Source: Lepisosteus oculatus
Lineage: Eukaryota > Chordata > Actinopteri > Semionotiformes > Lepisosteidae
DNA: 64,000 bases
Reading direction: 5' to 3'
Assembly: GCF_040954835.1 (NCBI RefSeq)
Contig: NC_090700.1
Coordinates: forward strand, 26,205,501 to 26,269,500
Shown here: positions 1 to 11,544 of the stretch, piece after piece
Position numbering within the stretch: the first letter of the stretch is position 1
Layout of the letters: each line of letters begins with the position of its first letter
Notes under the pieces: model-generated
The model's input: the letters and a program-made list of their open reading frames with translations, nothing else
What the model was told of the DNA's origin: nothing
The model's database searches: none
Made by a program: the position numbers and the translations under genes

Positions 1-760
1 ACAGTACAGTTTACATACAGTAATATGTTTATGTTCCGAAATTAAAATCATTTATGAGGATGTGAAAGGCATGGTGAATCAGAGATTCTCAAGAATTACT
101 TTGTATAATTGGAAATGAATGCGTGATCGGATCAACTAAATGCTGTGGTGTTACTTTTAGTCAATGAAAAAATAAAGTATTTTCGTTTACAAAGATGGTT
201 ACAAAGAATGTGGACCAGGGTAATACTTTGAGCTTACAGCTTGTCCAAGGTCATTCATTAATAATACTATTAGTAATATCTTCGGTAAAGACTTTGAATA
301 TTCCTGCATAATTAAAATATTTATGATAAAGGTGGTAGGTTGTGTACTTTTGTCCAACAGAACAATCTTGCTTTTATAAAATATACTGCCTTTTTAATGT
401 TTAATGATTAACATGCTGTAATACACTGTTTAAATTTAAAAGTCTAAAGAGTATACAACTTAAATTCTTAATTGAATAAAGATTGTCCCTCAGCAATGAT
501 CGGGATTCGAAACCGACGTTTTCTGGTGACAGCTCAAATGCTGTACAGGAGAGGTTAACCTTTATTAGCTCCACCTGGCTTTTTTACAAGGTGATTCCGG
601 ATACTATGAACATAATCTAATTTTCATACGGTATGATGCGGTATACTGCGACACACCCACCATGTTATACTGCAGCATACTCCACTTGTTTTGAATGGCT
701 GCATCTGTAGTTATGGTAGCAATGTTTTAACAACATCCTTAAGTCTGGTTAGGCCCTGGC
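1..760. repeat. Partial fold-back repeat copy at the window edge
   Basis: 1-60 matches the arm near 30390 (CAGTTTACATA...ATATGTTTATGTTCC). 220-720 matches 47560-47930 in the same orientation (CTATTAGTAATATCTTCGGT, TTGTGTACTTTTGTCCAAC, TTAACATGCTGTAATACAC). Confidence 0.65.
490..560 (-). other. tRNA-like cassette
   Basis: Minus strand: ACAGCATTTGAGCTGT hairpin in the anticodon-arm position and TCGGTTTCGAATCCCGA, a good T-arm with loop TTCGAAT. The related repeat at 47760 lacks about 90 bases here. Confidence 0.4.
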
Positions 761-818
761 TCCCCTGTGAATTTCCAATCCATGAATTAAATGAAATGGA
801 TAGAAAATGGATGGATAT
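735..818 (-). repeat. Tail of the CCATCCATTTTCT repeat family
   Basis: Plus strand reads GGATAGAAAATGGATGGAT, the reverse of the family start. Confidence 0.5.
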
Positions 819-987
819 TTCTTTTTACATAATAATCAGATTTGTTTATTACTGTATAGTTTGAGCTGGCAGTCCAACAACCTCAAAAATATATGATTTA
901 ACCTGTTCACAATTTCTGACCAACGGACCAAGACTTTGAAAAATACGTAGATTAAGTTCTCATTTTTCCTGTGTGTTGGGGTTACAG

Positions 988-1115
988 GTCTCCCAGCACT
1001 TTGTAGAGAACATCAGCCTCCCCGTTGCAGTGTTACTGGGTATGAGCACTGGAACAAAATTGGAGAGAAATGTTTCAAGTATTTTGGAAAAATCGAGTCT
1101 TTCCTGCAGGCTGAG
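988..1115 (+). CDS. Orphan exon resembling the start of a C-type lectin domain
   Basis: An open stretch between GTTACAG and GTAAAC encodes ...CSVTGYEHWNKIGEKCFKYF and then GKIESFLQAE. The pattern C-x(n)-W-x(3)-G-x-K-C-[FY]-K-[FY]-F...W/F-x-x-AE is the usual beginning of a C-type lectin-like domain, and the exon ends in the usual AE phase. No second CTLD exon was found downstream, where a Ty3-like element begins 260 bases later. It may be a relic or part of a gene with long introns. The family call is from pattern only. Confidence 0.45.
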
Positions 1116-2034
1116 GTAAACCACCTTCTGTCAATAAAACATGTCCTGTGAGTACAGTATTGTCATAACTTGTTTGAACTTGTCTGTATCTTGTTTAACA
1201 TGGATGAATTACTGGTAATTAGATTTTGATATTTAAATATAAAGTTTAACTAAATATAATTACTGTCCAATTGATAGAAACCTGTTCATTGCTTTTGTCT
1301 ATTTTGATTTTATAAGAGGCTTTAATTAACAATAACTTCTAAAACTTAAATTAAAAAATGAGTCACTGACTTATTGTCACGCCCCACATTCTCCCTCGCA
1401 AATGGCATTGCATTCCCAAACCCACTGTTTCACAATCTCATTCCTAATTGAACCCATCACTTTCCCACATGCACCAGATTCCACAAATTCTCACTCCAAA
1501 ACCAATTATCCAACCACATCCCTTTCCTTTCAGTATTTAAGGTTCCCTCTCACACCATCCCTTGCTCACTATTGAGAAGCCTCTTGTAGTATTCTCCTGT
1601 GTGTGTTTCCAAGCCTTTTGACTGATCTCCCATTACTAACTCTTTGCTCCCGCCTTTTGACCACGCCTTTTGGATTTATTTCGTTATGGGACCCTTTGCC
1701 TCCCTTTTTCAACCAAGCCTCTGGATCTTGTCTTTTGGATTGTCCCTTTGCTACTCTGCGTTCTGTGGGATTCACGGTAACGCACAAGGATCCTTCTATT
1801 CGACCAATAGGTTCCTTGGCAGAATAGTGACGCATATTAAAGTGGATCCAAGAACACTCCTGGCACCTGGACCTGCTAACTACGGCAGTCCAGCAACTAG
1901 CTGACCACGTTGCATTTCCACTGCCTCCCCAACCTGCAGCTCCCATCCCTGTACCCCCGCTTCAAACACAAATTAATCTTCTACCCCCTCCCCTCCTGGA
2001 AAAACTTGGATTATCTGATGAACTCAAGGATCAC

Positions 2035-2388
2035 ATGGTGCACCTTCCCCTGGACTTCCCATCACTTGAAGCCTTAATTTCTCGAGTATTTGAACTAGAG
2101 ATCAGGCTTCAACAGTGGCGGTCCGACAATCAAACCACTCCCACATCCTCCCAACTGCCTTCCTTCCATAGACTGACCTCTGAGGAGAGAGATTGCCGAC
2201 TTCGCGAGGGGCGCTGTCTTTACTGCGGTTCCCCTGATCACCTCCGAGCCTCCTGCCCCAGTCGCCCTCCTCTCTCCTATCCACTCAGTGCTATGGTCAG
2301 TGTCACTTCTCCCTCTCCCAGGTCCGGACTCTTTCTCCCAGCCACCCTTTCATTGACTACAGGACAGATCTCTTTCTGCTTTTGTTGA
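2035..2388 (+). pseudogene. Gag remnant with CCHC zinc knuckle (Ty3-like element)
   Basis: The 117-codon frame carries one CX2CX4HX4C knuckle at about residues 62-75, the nucleic-acid-binding motif of Gag. The upstream capsid region is broken. Confidence 0.75.
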
Positions 2389-4505
2389 TTCAGGCTCTGA
2401 AGAGAACTTCCTAGACTGTGGACTCCCTTCGTCCTGGAACATTCCCCGGTTGCCGGTCACCCCTCCCATTTGGATCCTCACTCTTGATGGTTCCCCTCTC
2501 TCCCCTGCTCTGGTGAAGTGGCAGACTCCCCCCCTCACTTTTTGCATCGGTGCCACCCACCAGGAAGTCATTCAGTCCCTTCTCATCCAATCCCCTTCTC
2601 ATCCACTGGTTCTTGGTTTCCCTTGGTTACAGATGCACAACCCACACATTTCCTGGTCACAAAGGGAACTCACAGCCTGGGGATCCCACTGCCTTTAGCA
2701 TTGTCAGCTCCCTTGGAAAGTTTCCATCTCCTGTATTTCTCAAGATAACCTCTCCAAAATTCCTTTCCACTTCTCAGATCTACACCTAGCCTTCAGTAAA
2801 CAGAAGGCTCTATCCCACCCTCCTCATCGCCCGTCTGATTGTCCCATAGACCTAATTCCAGGGGTGCTTCCCCCCTAAGGGCCATGTCTATTCACTCTCC
2901 AATGATGAAACTCAGGCAATGGAGGACTATATTCAGGAATCCTTGGAATCTGGTTTCATCCACCCCTCTTCCTCCTGTGCTGGTTTCTTCTTTGTTAAAA
3001 AGAAAGACAGCTCTCTCAGACCCTGCATTGATTATCGCAGTCTGAACAATATAACTATTAAGAACAGTTATCCCCTTCTTTGTCCCCGGCTTTGGAATCA
3101 CTCCGGGGTGCCACTATTTTTTCTAAATTGGATCTCCGTGGTGCTTATAATCTGATCCGCATTCGGGAGGGTGATGAATAGAAGACGGCATTCATTACTA
3201 TCCATGGTCATTATGAATACCAAGTAATGTCATTTGGACTGGTTAATGCTCCTGCTGTCTTTCAGGGATTCATGAATGACATCTTTAGGGATGTCTTGCA
3301 CAAATATGTTCTGGTATACCTGGGTGATATTCTGATTTTCTCCCGCAGTCTCCAGGAGCATGTCTCTCATGTGCGTGAAGTGCTTCACCGACAGATACAG
3401 AACAAACTCTATGCCAAACTGGAAAAGTGTACTTTCCATGTTTCCAGAATCCACTTCCTTGGTTATATCCTCTCTCTCCTGGGCATTGAAATTGACCCTG
3501 CCAAAACTGACTCCGTTCAGAACTGGCCGACTCCCCAGAATTTAAAACAAATTAAACGGTTCCTGGGGTTTGCCAATTTTTACCGCCGTTTTATAAGGAA
3601 TTTCAGCTGTCGTCTCCCCTATTACCGCCCTGACCCGAAAGAGTAACGATCAAGGTAAATGGAACCCTGAGGCAGACCAAACTTTCCTTCATCTCAAGAG
3701 ACTGTTCACTACAGCTCCCCTCCTCCATCACCCAGACCCCAACCTTCCATTTGTTCTGGAAGTGTATGCCTCAGCAAACGGAATCGGCGCCATCTTATCT
3801 CAACGTCATGGAGAGAAGGGTATCCTCCACCCCTGCGCCTTTTTCTCCAAAAGGTTGTCTCGGGCCGAGACCAATTATGATGTTGGAGACCAAGAACTCC
3901 TGGCTATCAAACTCGCCCTGTAGGAATGGAGACACTGGTTGGAGGGGGCCCTACACCCTTTTACCATTCTTACGGATCATGAAAATCTCTCCTACTTACA
4001 GACTGCCAAATGCTTGAATCCACGCCAGGCTCGCTGGTCGCTTTTCTTTTCTAGGTTCCATTTCTTCATTACCTATACACCGGGATCCAAGAATGTAGAG
4101 GCTGATGCCCTATCTCACCTCCATGACCCTCCTGGCTTTTTGGACCCTCCTGAACCTATTATACCCCCTGAGAGAATTGTGGCTGCTATTAGATGGGACT
4201 TGGAAAACAAGATCAGACGTGCCCTTCACAACCAAACTGTCTCCCCACCCCCAATGTCCTCCAGACAGACTCTTTGTTCCGGATGCCATACGCTCTACTG
4301 TTCTTCATTGGGGTCATGATTCACTTTTTGCAGGTCACCCCGGTGTCAAACATACCTTGGAATTCATCTTGAGACATTTCTGGTGGCCTTCTATGAGGAT
4401 TGATGTCTCTGGGTACGTGCAGGCGTGTTCCATCTGTGATATGTCCAAATCCTCCTGTCTCAAGAAGCCCGGTCTACTCCAAACACTCCCTTGGTGGTTG
4501 TAGCT
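2376..4505 (+). pseudogene. Pol remnant: protease, reverse transcriptase, RNase H, integrase N-terminus
   Basis: Segments in shifting frames: protease with DSG; RT with [20 protein letters not shown]; the palm motif reads YLGD where active elements have YxDD; thumb [14 protein letters not shown]; RNase H; and the integrase zinc domain with GHPGVKHTLEFILRHFWWPS followed by CSIC. Internal stops and the palm substitution show it is dead. Confidence 0.85.
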
Positions 4506-5900
4506 TTAGGCGGCCGTGGGTGTTGGGGGATGGTGGAGGTGTACGGCAGTCACAGCTGTGAGGGCTCAGGGAACGTGTGGCTGTGAGGGGATGGGTGGTG
4601 AGCCACAAAGGTCCCTGATCAAACCTGTTAAAAAACTGGTTCAGCTCATTGGTCATCTCCAGGTTCCCCTCTGTTACACCCCCAGCCTGTCTGAAGTCAG
4701 TGATCTCTCTCATGCTGCTCCATACGTCCCTCATCCTATTCCTTTGCAGCTTGTCTTCTACCTTCCTCCTGTATGCGTCCTTGCTCTCTCTTAACTTCTG
4801 CTTTCGTTCCCTCTGTACATACTTAACCTCTTCCTTGTCTCCCCTCCTAAAGGCTCTCTTATTGTCATTCAGAAGAGCCTTCAGGTCGCTGGTAACCCAG
4901 GGTTTGTTATTGGGAAAGCAGTGTACATCTTTGGTGGGAATGGTGTTGTCAACGCAGAAGCTAATGTTGTCAGTGACACAGTCCACCATGTTGTCTATGT
5001 TGTCCCCATGTGACTCGCACAGCACATCCCAGTTGATAGCCTCCAAAGCACCACATAAATTCTCCATAGCCTCCTGAGACCATCTCCTCACAGTCCTCAT
5101 GGTCGCAAGTTGGTGCTGGACAAAAGGCTTGTATAGTGGTGTAAGCAGGCCAAGGCTGTGATCTGATCTCCCAAGGGAGGAAGGGCTGTGGAACTATATG
5201 CGTCCTTAGCATTGGTATATAATAAATCCAGTGTTTTGTTTTCTCTGGTCGGGCACTTAACAAACTGGTGGAAAGCAGGCAAAGTGGTGGAAATAGAAAC
5301 GTGATTAAAGTCCCCTGAAATAGCCATAAAAGCACTAGGGTGTTTTGTTTGTAGCCTGGCTGCGACTGTGTGTATGATGTCACATGCTGCCTCTGCGTTT
5401 GCCGTAGGTGGAATGTAAACAACAACAAAGATGGTGCATGTAAACTCCCGCGGCAGATAGTGTGGACGCAGTCCGATGGCAATCAGTTCAATGTCCAGAG
5501 TACAGAAGTTCTCCTTAACATGAATATGTCCAGGATTACACCATTTGTTGTTAACAAGCACCGAAAGCCGCCGATGGTAACATTCGAGTGTGGAATAAGT
5601 TCCTGCAGCCACGACTTGGTGAAACACACGATACTGCATTCTCTATACTCCCTCTGACTCCTCACCAATGCTCCCAGCTCGTCCGTCTTGTTCTTAGCGG
5701 ACCTCACATTTCCCATAATGATCCAAGGAAGATGGGGTTTAAATCTCCTTCTCTTCGCCTTTCACGTCACACCAGACCTACAGCCTCGGCTTTTCCTCCT
5801 CAACTCCTCTAATGGCTCCTATCCAGTTAGTAGAGCCGGATGTGCTAGTGCGATCAGCTGGTCACGCATGTAAACAATGCCTCTGTAGATATCGGCATTG
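4505..5900 (-). mobile_element. LINE fragment (L2/CR1-like), endonuclease half only
   Basis: Minus-strand frames 5716-5483, 5639-5097 and 5100-4540 overlap with frameshifts. They give an apurinic-type endonuclease (LVNNKWCNPGHI, SGDFNHVSIS, CPTRENKTLDLLYTN) and then the linker NKPWVTSDLKALLNDNKRAF. The fragment ends just where reverse transcriptase should start. The region from about 5720 to 5900 may be its 5' UTR. Confidence 0.85.
5097..5716 (-). pseudogene. LINE endonuclease domain, frameshifted
   Basis: Two overlapping frames of an exonuclease-endonuclease-phosphatase fold. The SGDFNHV motif supplies catalytic Asp and Asn. At least one frameshift splits the N-terminal strand (GNVRSAKNKTDELGALV) from the rest. 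Confidence 0.8.
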
Positions 5901-7270
5901 CAACCCGAAGAAAACAGAGGTCCAAGTAGTAGAAAAAACAAGAAAAAGTATCTTAGCTCGCTTGTATCCATCATGTTGTGATCGCAAATCTAGTTGCCGG
6001 CAACGATATGAAAGAAAAACACTAACTAACTGTTGTAACAGAAAAAATAAGGTTCTGGATCCCGAGATGAAGTTAAACAGATTAGTTTATTGCATGCAAG
6101 GAACAATAAAGCCGAAGTCTTGTTTCCCGCAAGAAACAACAAAACAGAAATATTGTTCAAGGTGCCGGTACAAACTTTAGGTTTATATAGTCCTTCCTTG
6201 CTGCTTCTGATGTAATTCATTATTGTGGTAAAGGGGGGAGGTCACGTGTTTGGCCAGTTTACAGCTTTATGGCCAAATGGTCAGGGATTAAGTCCCCAGG
6301 GGGTTCCCTAGCTCTCCTAGCTCGCATCTGGAATCTTTATCAGTTCTCCCTTTCCTGCCATAAACTCCTGTTGCTTAGAAGTCTAATCTCTGTGCTCCCC
6401 ACAAGTACTTCCTCAACTTTAAAGTCAAAATTTGTCAAAATTTGACATAAAGTCAATTGGCTGGCTCCCTAGCATCCTACACTAGGGAGACACACCTGCA
6501 CTCAACTGTGCTTTATTATGAGAAATTGACGAGTGAACATCTGGGGCACCACGGGGTGTTAAGCAAATGTTAAAGACCTGGTGGCAGTCTGTGAACTACG
6601 TCAGTATGCAGATTTCTAGGTGTCATGGAGTTTTGTCTTTTCTTCCTCTGTGTTTGTTTCCTTTTTGTTCCTGTGTACCACACCTCTCACTGTATTGATT
6701 GGACCTCCTTTGATTGGACAAACATCCTAGGCACTGTCCTACAGGTCAAGAGACATAGTACAAATGTAGTGGTTGAACACCTCTCAATTTGGGAGGAATT
6801 TTAGAATTGGAAAAACCTACACCTAAAAATTTCTTCCAGTTATTGAAATTATTTTATTTGAATAGCAAAAACATGCAGCCCTTGCTTATGGGCGTGTATT
6901 ACAGATGTAAACATAAGAATGTAGGCTATTTGAACTGTCAAGTTTGTTTAGTTTCTATTAGCTGATTGGTTCTCAGGATGTAATGAAGATTTTCTTTAAA
7001 GTGTATAGGATATTGCAGAATTACAAAATCCTTTCCTTAAAGAATGTGTCTTGTCATTGGCTTTAAATCCTCAACATAGTTTCCACTCTTTTGTATTCCA
7101 CTTATCAAATTAGTTGAAATGTTCTCTAGTTTTCAAGTTATTTAAAATATCTTGGAATTTGCTAGTTTGAAAGTCTGTTGCACTGTAATAAAAACCTTTA
7201 AAATCAAAGAAAGGAAAGGAAAAGTTGCTTGCACTTCTATTTTTTATAATAATAAAACTTACATATATCT
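5900..7270. other. Non-coding stretch, nothing recognised
   Basis: AT-rich, with no open frame resembling a known protein and no clear repeat family. The part near 5900-6230 may still belong to the LINE 5' region. Confidence 0.4.
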
Positions 7271-7274
7271 GGGA

Positions 7275-7500
7275 AATCTAAGGTGGCTGGTGAAAGTGGT
7301 GTTAGTGGGGCCAGTAGGGGGTCCTTACCCTGCTTTACGTGTGGGTTCTAATGCCCCAGTATAGAGATGGGGACACTATTCTGTAAAAAGGTGCTGTCCT
7401 TTGGATGAGATGTAAAACCGAGTCCCTATTACCTGTACAGCACTTTGGGTGGATTGTCCAGAAAAGTGCTTTATAAGTGTAAGAAAATCTTATTATGTTT
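7275..7500 (+). repeat. SINE copy, family shared with 54760-55010 and 57800-57880
   Basis: Contains the block ATGCCCCAGTATAGAGATGG and then GTCCTTTGGATGAGATGTAA, seen diverged in reverse near 54885-54980. The tail AAGTGCTTTATAAGTGTAAG resembles L2-type LINE 3' ends, which usually mobilise such SINEs. Confidence 0.6.
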
Positions 7501-7574
7501 TTTTACACCTTAGAAATATTTCCCACTTTAGGCAATTTCTATCAATGTCTGATGCAGAGTGTTTGATTCATGCA

Positions 7575-8140
7575 TTTACTGTTTAACATCAGGGCTTGAT
7601 TTCTGCAACTCTTTATTCTATGGGCTCCCTAATGATCTTCTCAGTAAGTTGCAGTATGTCAAAAACTCTGCAGTTAGACTTCTTACTCACCTTGGCAGCA
7701 ACATTAGTTGCCTAGAAAGTCCTTTACCCAATACAAGATTGTTTGACTTTTAAAGCTTTAAATAATCTCTCTCTGTCATACATCTCTAAGCTCTTCCATG
7801 TTTACAATCCCTCCCGTAGGTTCTGTTCAGTGGAGGCTCGCCCTTTTGCTCAGACCTTTGGTGTCAGTGCTTTTTCTGTCACTGCTGCTTTGTAATGAAA
7901 TGCCCTTCCTCGACACTTCAAGAGAAAAAAAAAATAACTCTCTTCATATCCAAGCTCTAAACTCTTTACAAGGTCCTATTTCTGATTGCCCTATATTCTA
8001 TCCTTTATGTTCTTTTACTGTTTATAATGCTTTTGATGTATTTTTTGTTATCACTATGTACAGCATCCTTGAGTTTGGAAAGGCACTTTATACAGGAAAT
8101 GTTATTATTATCATAAGTAGTAGTAGTAGTAGTGGCAGTA
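7575..8140 (+). mobile_element. LINE (L2-like) 3' end with trinucleotide tail
   Basis: Encodes GLDFCNSLFYGLPNDLLSKL and then QYVKNSAVRLLTH, the post-RT segment of L2-like ORF2, then a degenerate C-terminus (HVYNPSRR...). It ends in TTATTATTATC and a short GTA microsatellite at 8115-8135. Internal deletion and stops make it a relic. Confidence 0.7.
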
Positions 8141-8785
8141 TTTTCTCAAATTTCTCATTTATTATTAAAAGGCTTAGCTTCCGCGCCCATTAAGAAATAT
8201 ACATCAAAACCCAAAAAGATTAAAGTTAAAACACATAAGCTACAGTGGATACAACAGAGTGTGCTTTGAAAAGGTAGAAATATCTGTTCTGTTCTAGGAT
8301 TGTGAAAAATACCAAATGGAGAACAAAGTATTCTTAACATACTGTACAGTACCAACAGCCACATGTACAGTGCACTACTGTTAGTATAGCCAAAGATAAC
8401 TTACCCTACTTGGGGAACAGCTTCAGTGGGGTTTTCCAGAAACAAGGTAAACACACCAATGTGCAAAAAAGTGTTCTAATCACTGTCAGTTACAGTGTTT
8501 GTGCAGTGATCAACAATGACAGTGGGCTAAACTGCCATGACATCAAATCAAGGAGACTTTCAGCTCTTTCTCCCAGCTGAAGTGTTCCGACAGAATCCCT
8601 GAAATGCTTGGAGACCCCTTTTAATTAGACAATTCCCTTGACACTGTTCTGTAGGCTAGGGAAATACAAACTTAGTGGGTAAGAATTGTGAGGTTTGGCA
8701 GGTATTTTAGAATACAAACATTTTATTTGAGACCAAAACTAGGACCTTTAGTTGAAGTTCAGACCTGCCTAAAATGTTCTTGTAA
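8140..8785. other. Non-coding stretch, nothing recognised
   Basis: AT-rich single-copy-looking DNA without a convincing coding frame. Confidence 0.4.
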
Positions 8786-8789
8786 AGTG

Positions 8790-9604
8790 CAGGACCTTCC
8801 TGTGTTCTAAAAGTCGAGAACGGAGGTTGCCAGCGCGTAACCAAAGGATCCATCCGAGGTTAGCCAGCAGCAAGCCTCGTAAACCCAATCTGAATATAAG
8901 TATTTAGAACTAGTGCTTCATCAGGAACGAACCGGTTTTCTTCCTGCCTAAAGAACCTGAAATGCTGGGACCCGCAGTCACTTTTCTCCTGTGCACAAAC
9001 TTTGCTAGTTTCAGCCAACACTAACTAGCTGCTGAACATCAGCAGTGCATCGCAGCCGGAATCTCTTCCACCACGTCGCAAGCGGCATCGAGCACTGCCT
9101 GGCACGGAGCCAGAGAGCACCGATTGGACAGCAACAAGCCTGCCACTGCTTCTTTGTGTCTACAGGAGATATGAATCCACACCGATTTATGAGTATTCAA
9201 CATTCTGCATTACAGCTCGAGAATTCAATTGTTATCTCAACCAGCTGATATCAATTTAATTCCTATGAGTGATTTAATTGTTTTGAGTATCTAGTATAGA
9301 AGTTGCAACCAAGTTCATTTACGAAACGGTCTAAACGAATGATATACTGAACATATGTCCCTCTTGGTATTTGAAGCTCTTCGTTACTGAATATATACCT
9401 GTTGTATTCTGCTAACTCTCACGATAAGATCTGTGATGTTAATATGCACATTATATGTATTAATAAATGTATTTCCATGTATTAGTACCCATGTGTGTGC
9501 GTTGAGTTATCCCTCAAAGTTGGATTCTAATACCACCAAAAGAATCATTTTGTGACTTACAGCTACAATTAATAATTGTCCCAGTTAAACACAAAACCCC
9601 TACA
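8790..9604 (+). repeat. 5'-truncated, diverged LTR of the 9871-16625 element family
   Basis: Aligns by eye with the last ~800 bases of the LTR at 9871-11214: AGAACGGAGGTTGCCAG, CATCAGGAACGAACCGGT, CTTTTCTCCTGTGCACAAAC and the CCCTACA end. The first ~500 bases are missing. It lies 270 bases upstream of the younger copy. Confidence 0.75.
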
Positions 9605-9870
9605 TTTACGGTTGCCTCGGGAGAGGATGCCTACACTAAGGAAAAGGAGTTTATGCACTGTGTGTCTGAAAATAAAAGAATGGTTTATTTTTTTGTTATA
9701 GAAGTTTAAATTATTGGCTAAATAATATGTATATCATATCCTAAATATGCATTTCCTGCATAAACCAAGGTGTTCATTTGACTATAACTTCCTTTTGCTT
9801 GCTTTAGATTATTTCATAAAAAGAGGTACCAAAGTGCAATGAGTTCAGTAGAAAAAAAGCATTCTCATAC

Positions 9871-11214
9871 TGTAGCGGCGAGGCTTAATAATAATGCAGA
9901 ATTAAGTGTTTCTGAGCTTCCCAAATGAGGCCCCATTTCTCTGTTCATCTCTGTGGTGCAGCCACAGAGAAACTATTCATGCAAGATGTTTTCTTTTCAT
10001 AAGGACAGCTCCCACAGGGGGATGCACTTAGCTAAGCCTGGCTATCATGATCAATGGTCATCCATTGGCGCCTATCTGTTTAGGGAGTGCCAGTTGGACA
10101 TCTGGACTGCATTACTAAGTGTCAGGAGTAAGTAAGTATCTCACCTTGATCAACCAATCAGGGACTGGTAGGGCCGAGTAACCCACGTGGGACTCTGATG
10201 CCCATGGAACTTTCAGCCAATCAATGAGCTGAAGTTCCTCCAGGTAAAAACAGGCAACACAGAAAGCCTGCGAGATTCAGATTCAGATTCAGATTCAGAT
10301 TCAGATTCAACAATTCTAAAGGGAATTCAAAGGAGAATCCCAAGGGCAGGACATTCTCGCAGCGCGCCTCCTGACCATCCTGAGACTCAGCCCGGACAAC
10401 CACGGAACAGCCAGTGTGTCTGAGTGCCAGAACTTTCCTTTGTTCTAAGAGTCTAGAGTGGAGGTTGCCAGAGAGTAACCAGCAGCAGGCCTCGTGAACA
10501 GGTCGGAACTGTGGACAGCTGAATTACTATTCAGAACTAGCTCTTCATCAGGAACGAACCGGTCCTCTTCCTGACTTGCTGGGACCCACAGTCATCTTTT
10601 CTCCTGTGCACAAACTTTGCTAGTTAAAGCCAACACTAACTAGCCGGTCAGTGAGCATCAGCAGCGCACCGTCGCAAGCCGCAAAGCACAGCCTGGCACT
10701 GAGCCAGAGAGCGCGGATTGGACAGCAACAGTCTGCAACTGTTTCTTTGTGCCCGCAGGAGATCTGAATCCCCAGAAATTGGATGAGTATTCAACTTCAA
10801 TGCATTACAGCTCGAGAATTCAATTGTTATCCCAACCAGTTGATATCAATTTAATTCCTAAGAGTTATGTACTGGTTTTGAGTATCTAATGTAGAAGTTG
10901 TAACCAAGTTCATTTACGAAACGGTGTTAATGAATGATATACTGAACGTATGTCCTCTTGATATGTGTAACTCTTTGTAACTGACCGAATATACCTTTTG
11001 TATTCTGATAACCCTCTCGATAAGATCTGTTAGGTTTATATGCATATTCTATGTATTAATAAATGTATCCTCGTGTATTAGTACCTGTGTGTGCGTGTTG
11101 TTTGAGTTATGTCGCATGGTTGGACTCAAAAAAGTCCAAAAGCCATCAAAAGAATCAACTTTGTGATTTACTGCTACAATTAATAATTGTCTCAGTAAAT
11201 GCCCAAACCCTACA
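9871..11214 (+). repeat. 5' LTR of the retrovirus-like element
   Basis: 1344 bases, from TGTAG to CTACA. It contains six tandem GATTCA units (10274-10309) and a polyadenylation signal AATAAA at 11058-11063. Confidence 0.85.
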
Positions 11215-11218
11215 GAAC

Positions 11219-11236
11219 TGGTGCCTTCAGAGAGCC
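11219..11236 (+). promoter_or_regulatory. Candidate primer-binding site
   Basis: TGGTGCCTTCAGAGAGCC starts four bases after the LTR end, the usual spacing. The related LTR at 52590-53870 is followed by the same GAACTGGTGCCT. The matching tRNA was not identified. Confidence 0.45.
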
Positions 11237-11344
11237 ACTATGATTACATATTTGGCGTCCCTGAACCGGTTTTCCCTACATTATTTGGCGTCTCTGGGTG
11301 GGCGTGGCAAGACTGAAATGAGTCAACCAAGCGGAATAATTCAA

Positions 11345-11351
11345 TATAAAA
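11345..11351 (+). promoter_or_regulatory. TATA-like box upstream of the long ORF
   Basis: TATAAAA followed by a GC-rich patch, about 195 bases before the ATG at 11545. It lies beyond the proposed LTR end, so it may be an internal promoter or a sign that the LTR boundary is misplaced. Confidence 0.35.
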
Positions 11352-11544
11352 CGCCGCGGGTTTCATACACGACAATACAGTGAGCTGAAAGCCGAAAGAA
11401 AAAGTTCCCCTTGCTCTTTAGGCAGTGCTTGATTGTTTTGTGATCTTTTGCGATCTACCGGGGATGATTGCATACTTGATCTTGTGGTTTTCTGTGGTAA
11501 AACTGTGATTTCGTACTTAAAAGCAATACTCTTTAAGTTTAACG

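Larger units (their letters stand above)
1375..4505 (+). mobile_element. Decayed Ty3/gypsy-like LTR retrotransposon, 3' end missing
   Basis: A probable 5' LTR opens with TGTCACGCCC at 1375. Downstream in order: a Gag remnant with zinc knuckle [14 protein letters not shown], an aspartic protease motif [12 protein letters not shown] near 2376-2420, reverse transcriptase pieces 2900-3650, RNase H with a [14 protein letters not shown] motif near 3970, and the integrase HHCC zinc domain 4300-4450. Frames shift several times. The integrase core and the 3' LTR are absent; the element stops abruptly at about 4500 against a LINE in opposite orientation. Confidence 0.85.

Noticed and set aside
1569..1946. 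125-codon minus-strand frame
   Set aside because: Lies inside the Ty3-like LTR and leader, without family resemblance.
9953..10135. 60-codon frame, also found at 15620-15802
   Set aside because: The identical pair is just the duplicated LTR; no protein resemblance.
10274..10309. CRISPR-like array
   Set aside because: Plain hexanucleotide tandem repeat without spacers, in a eukaryotic LTR.
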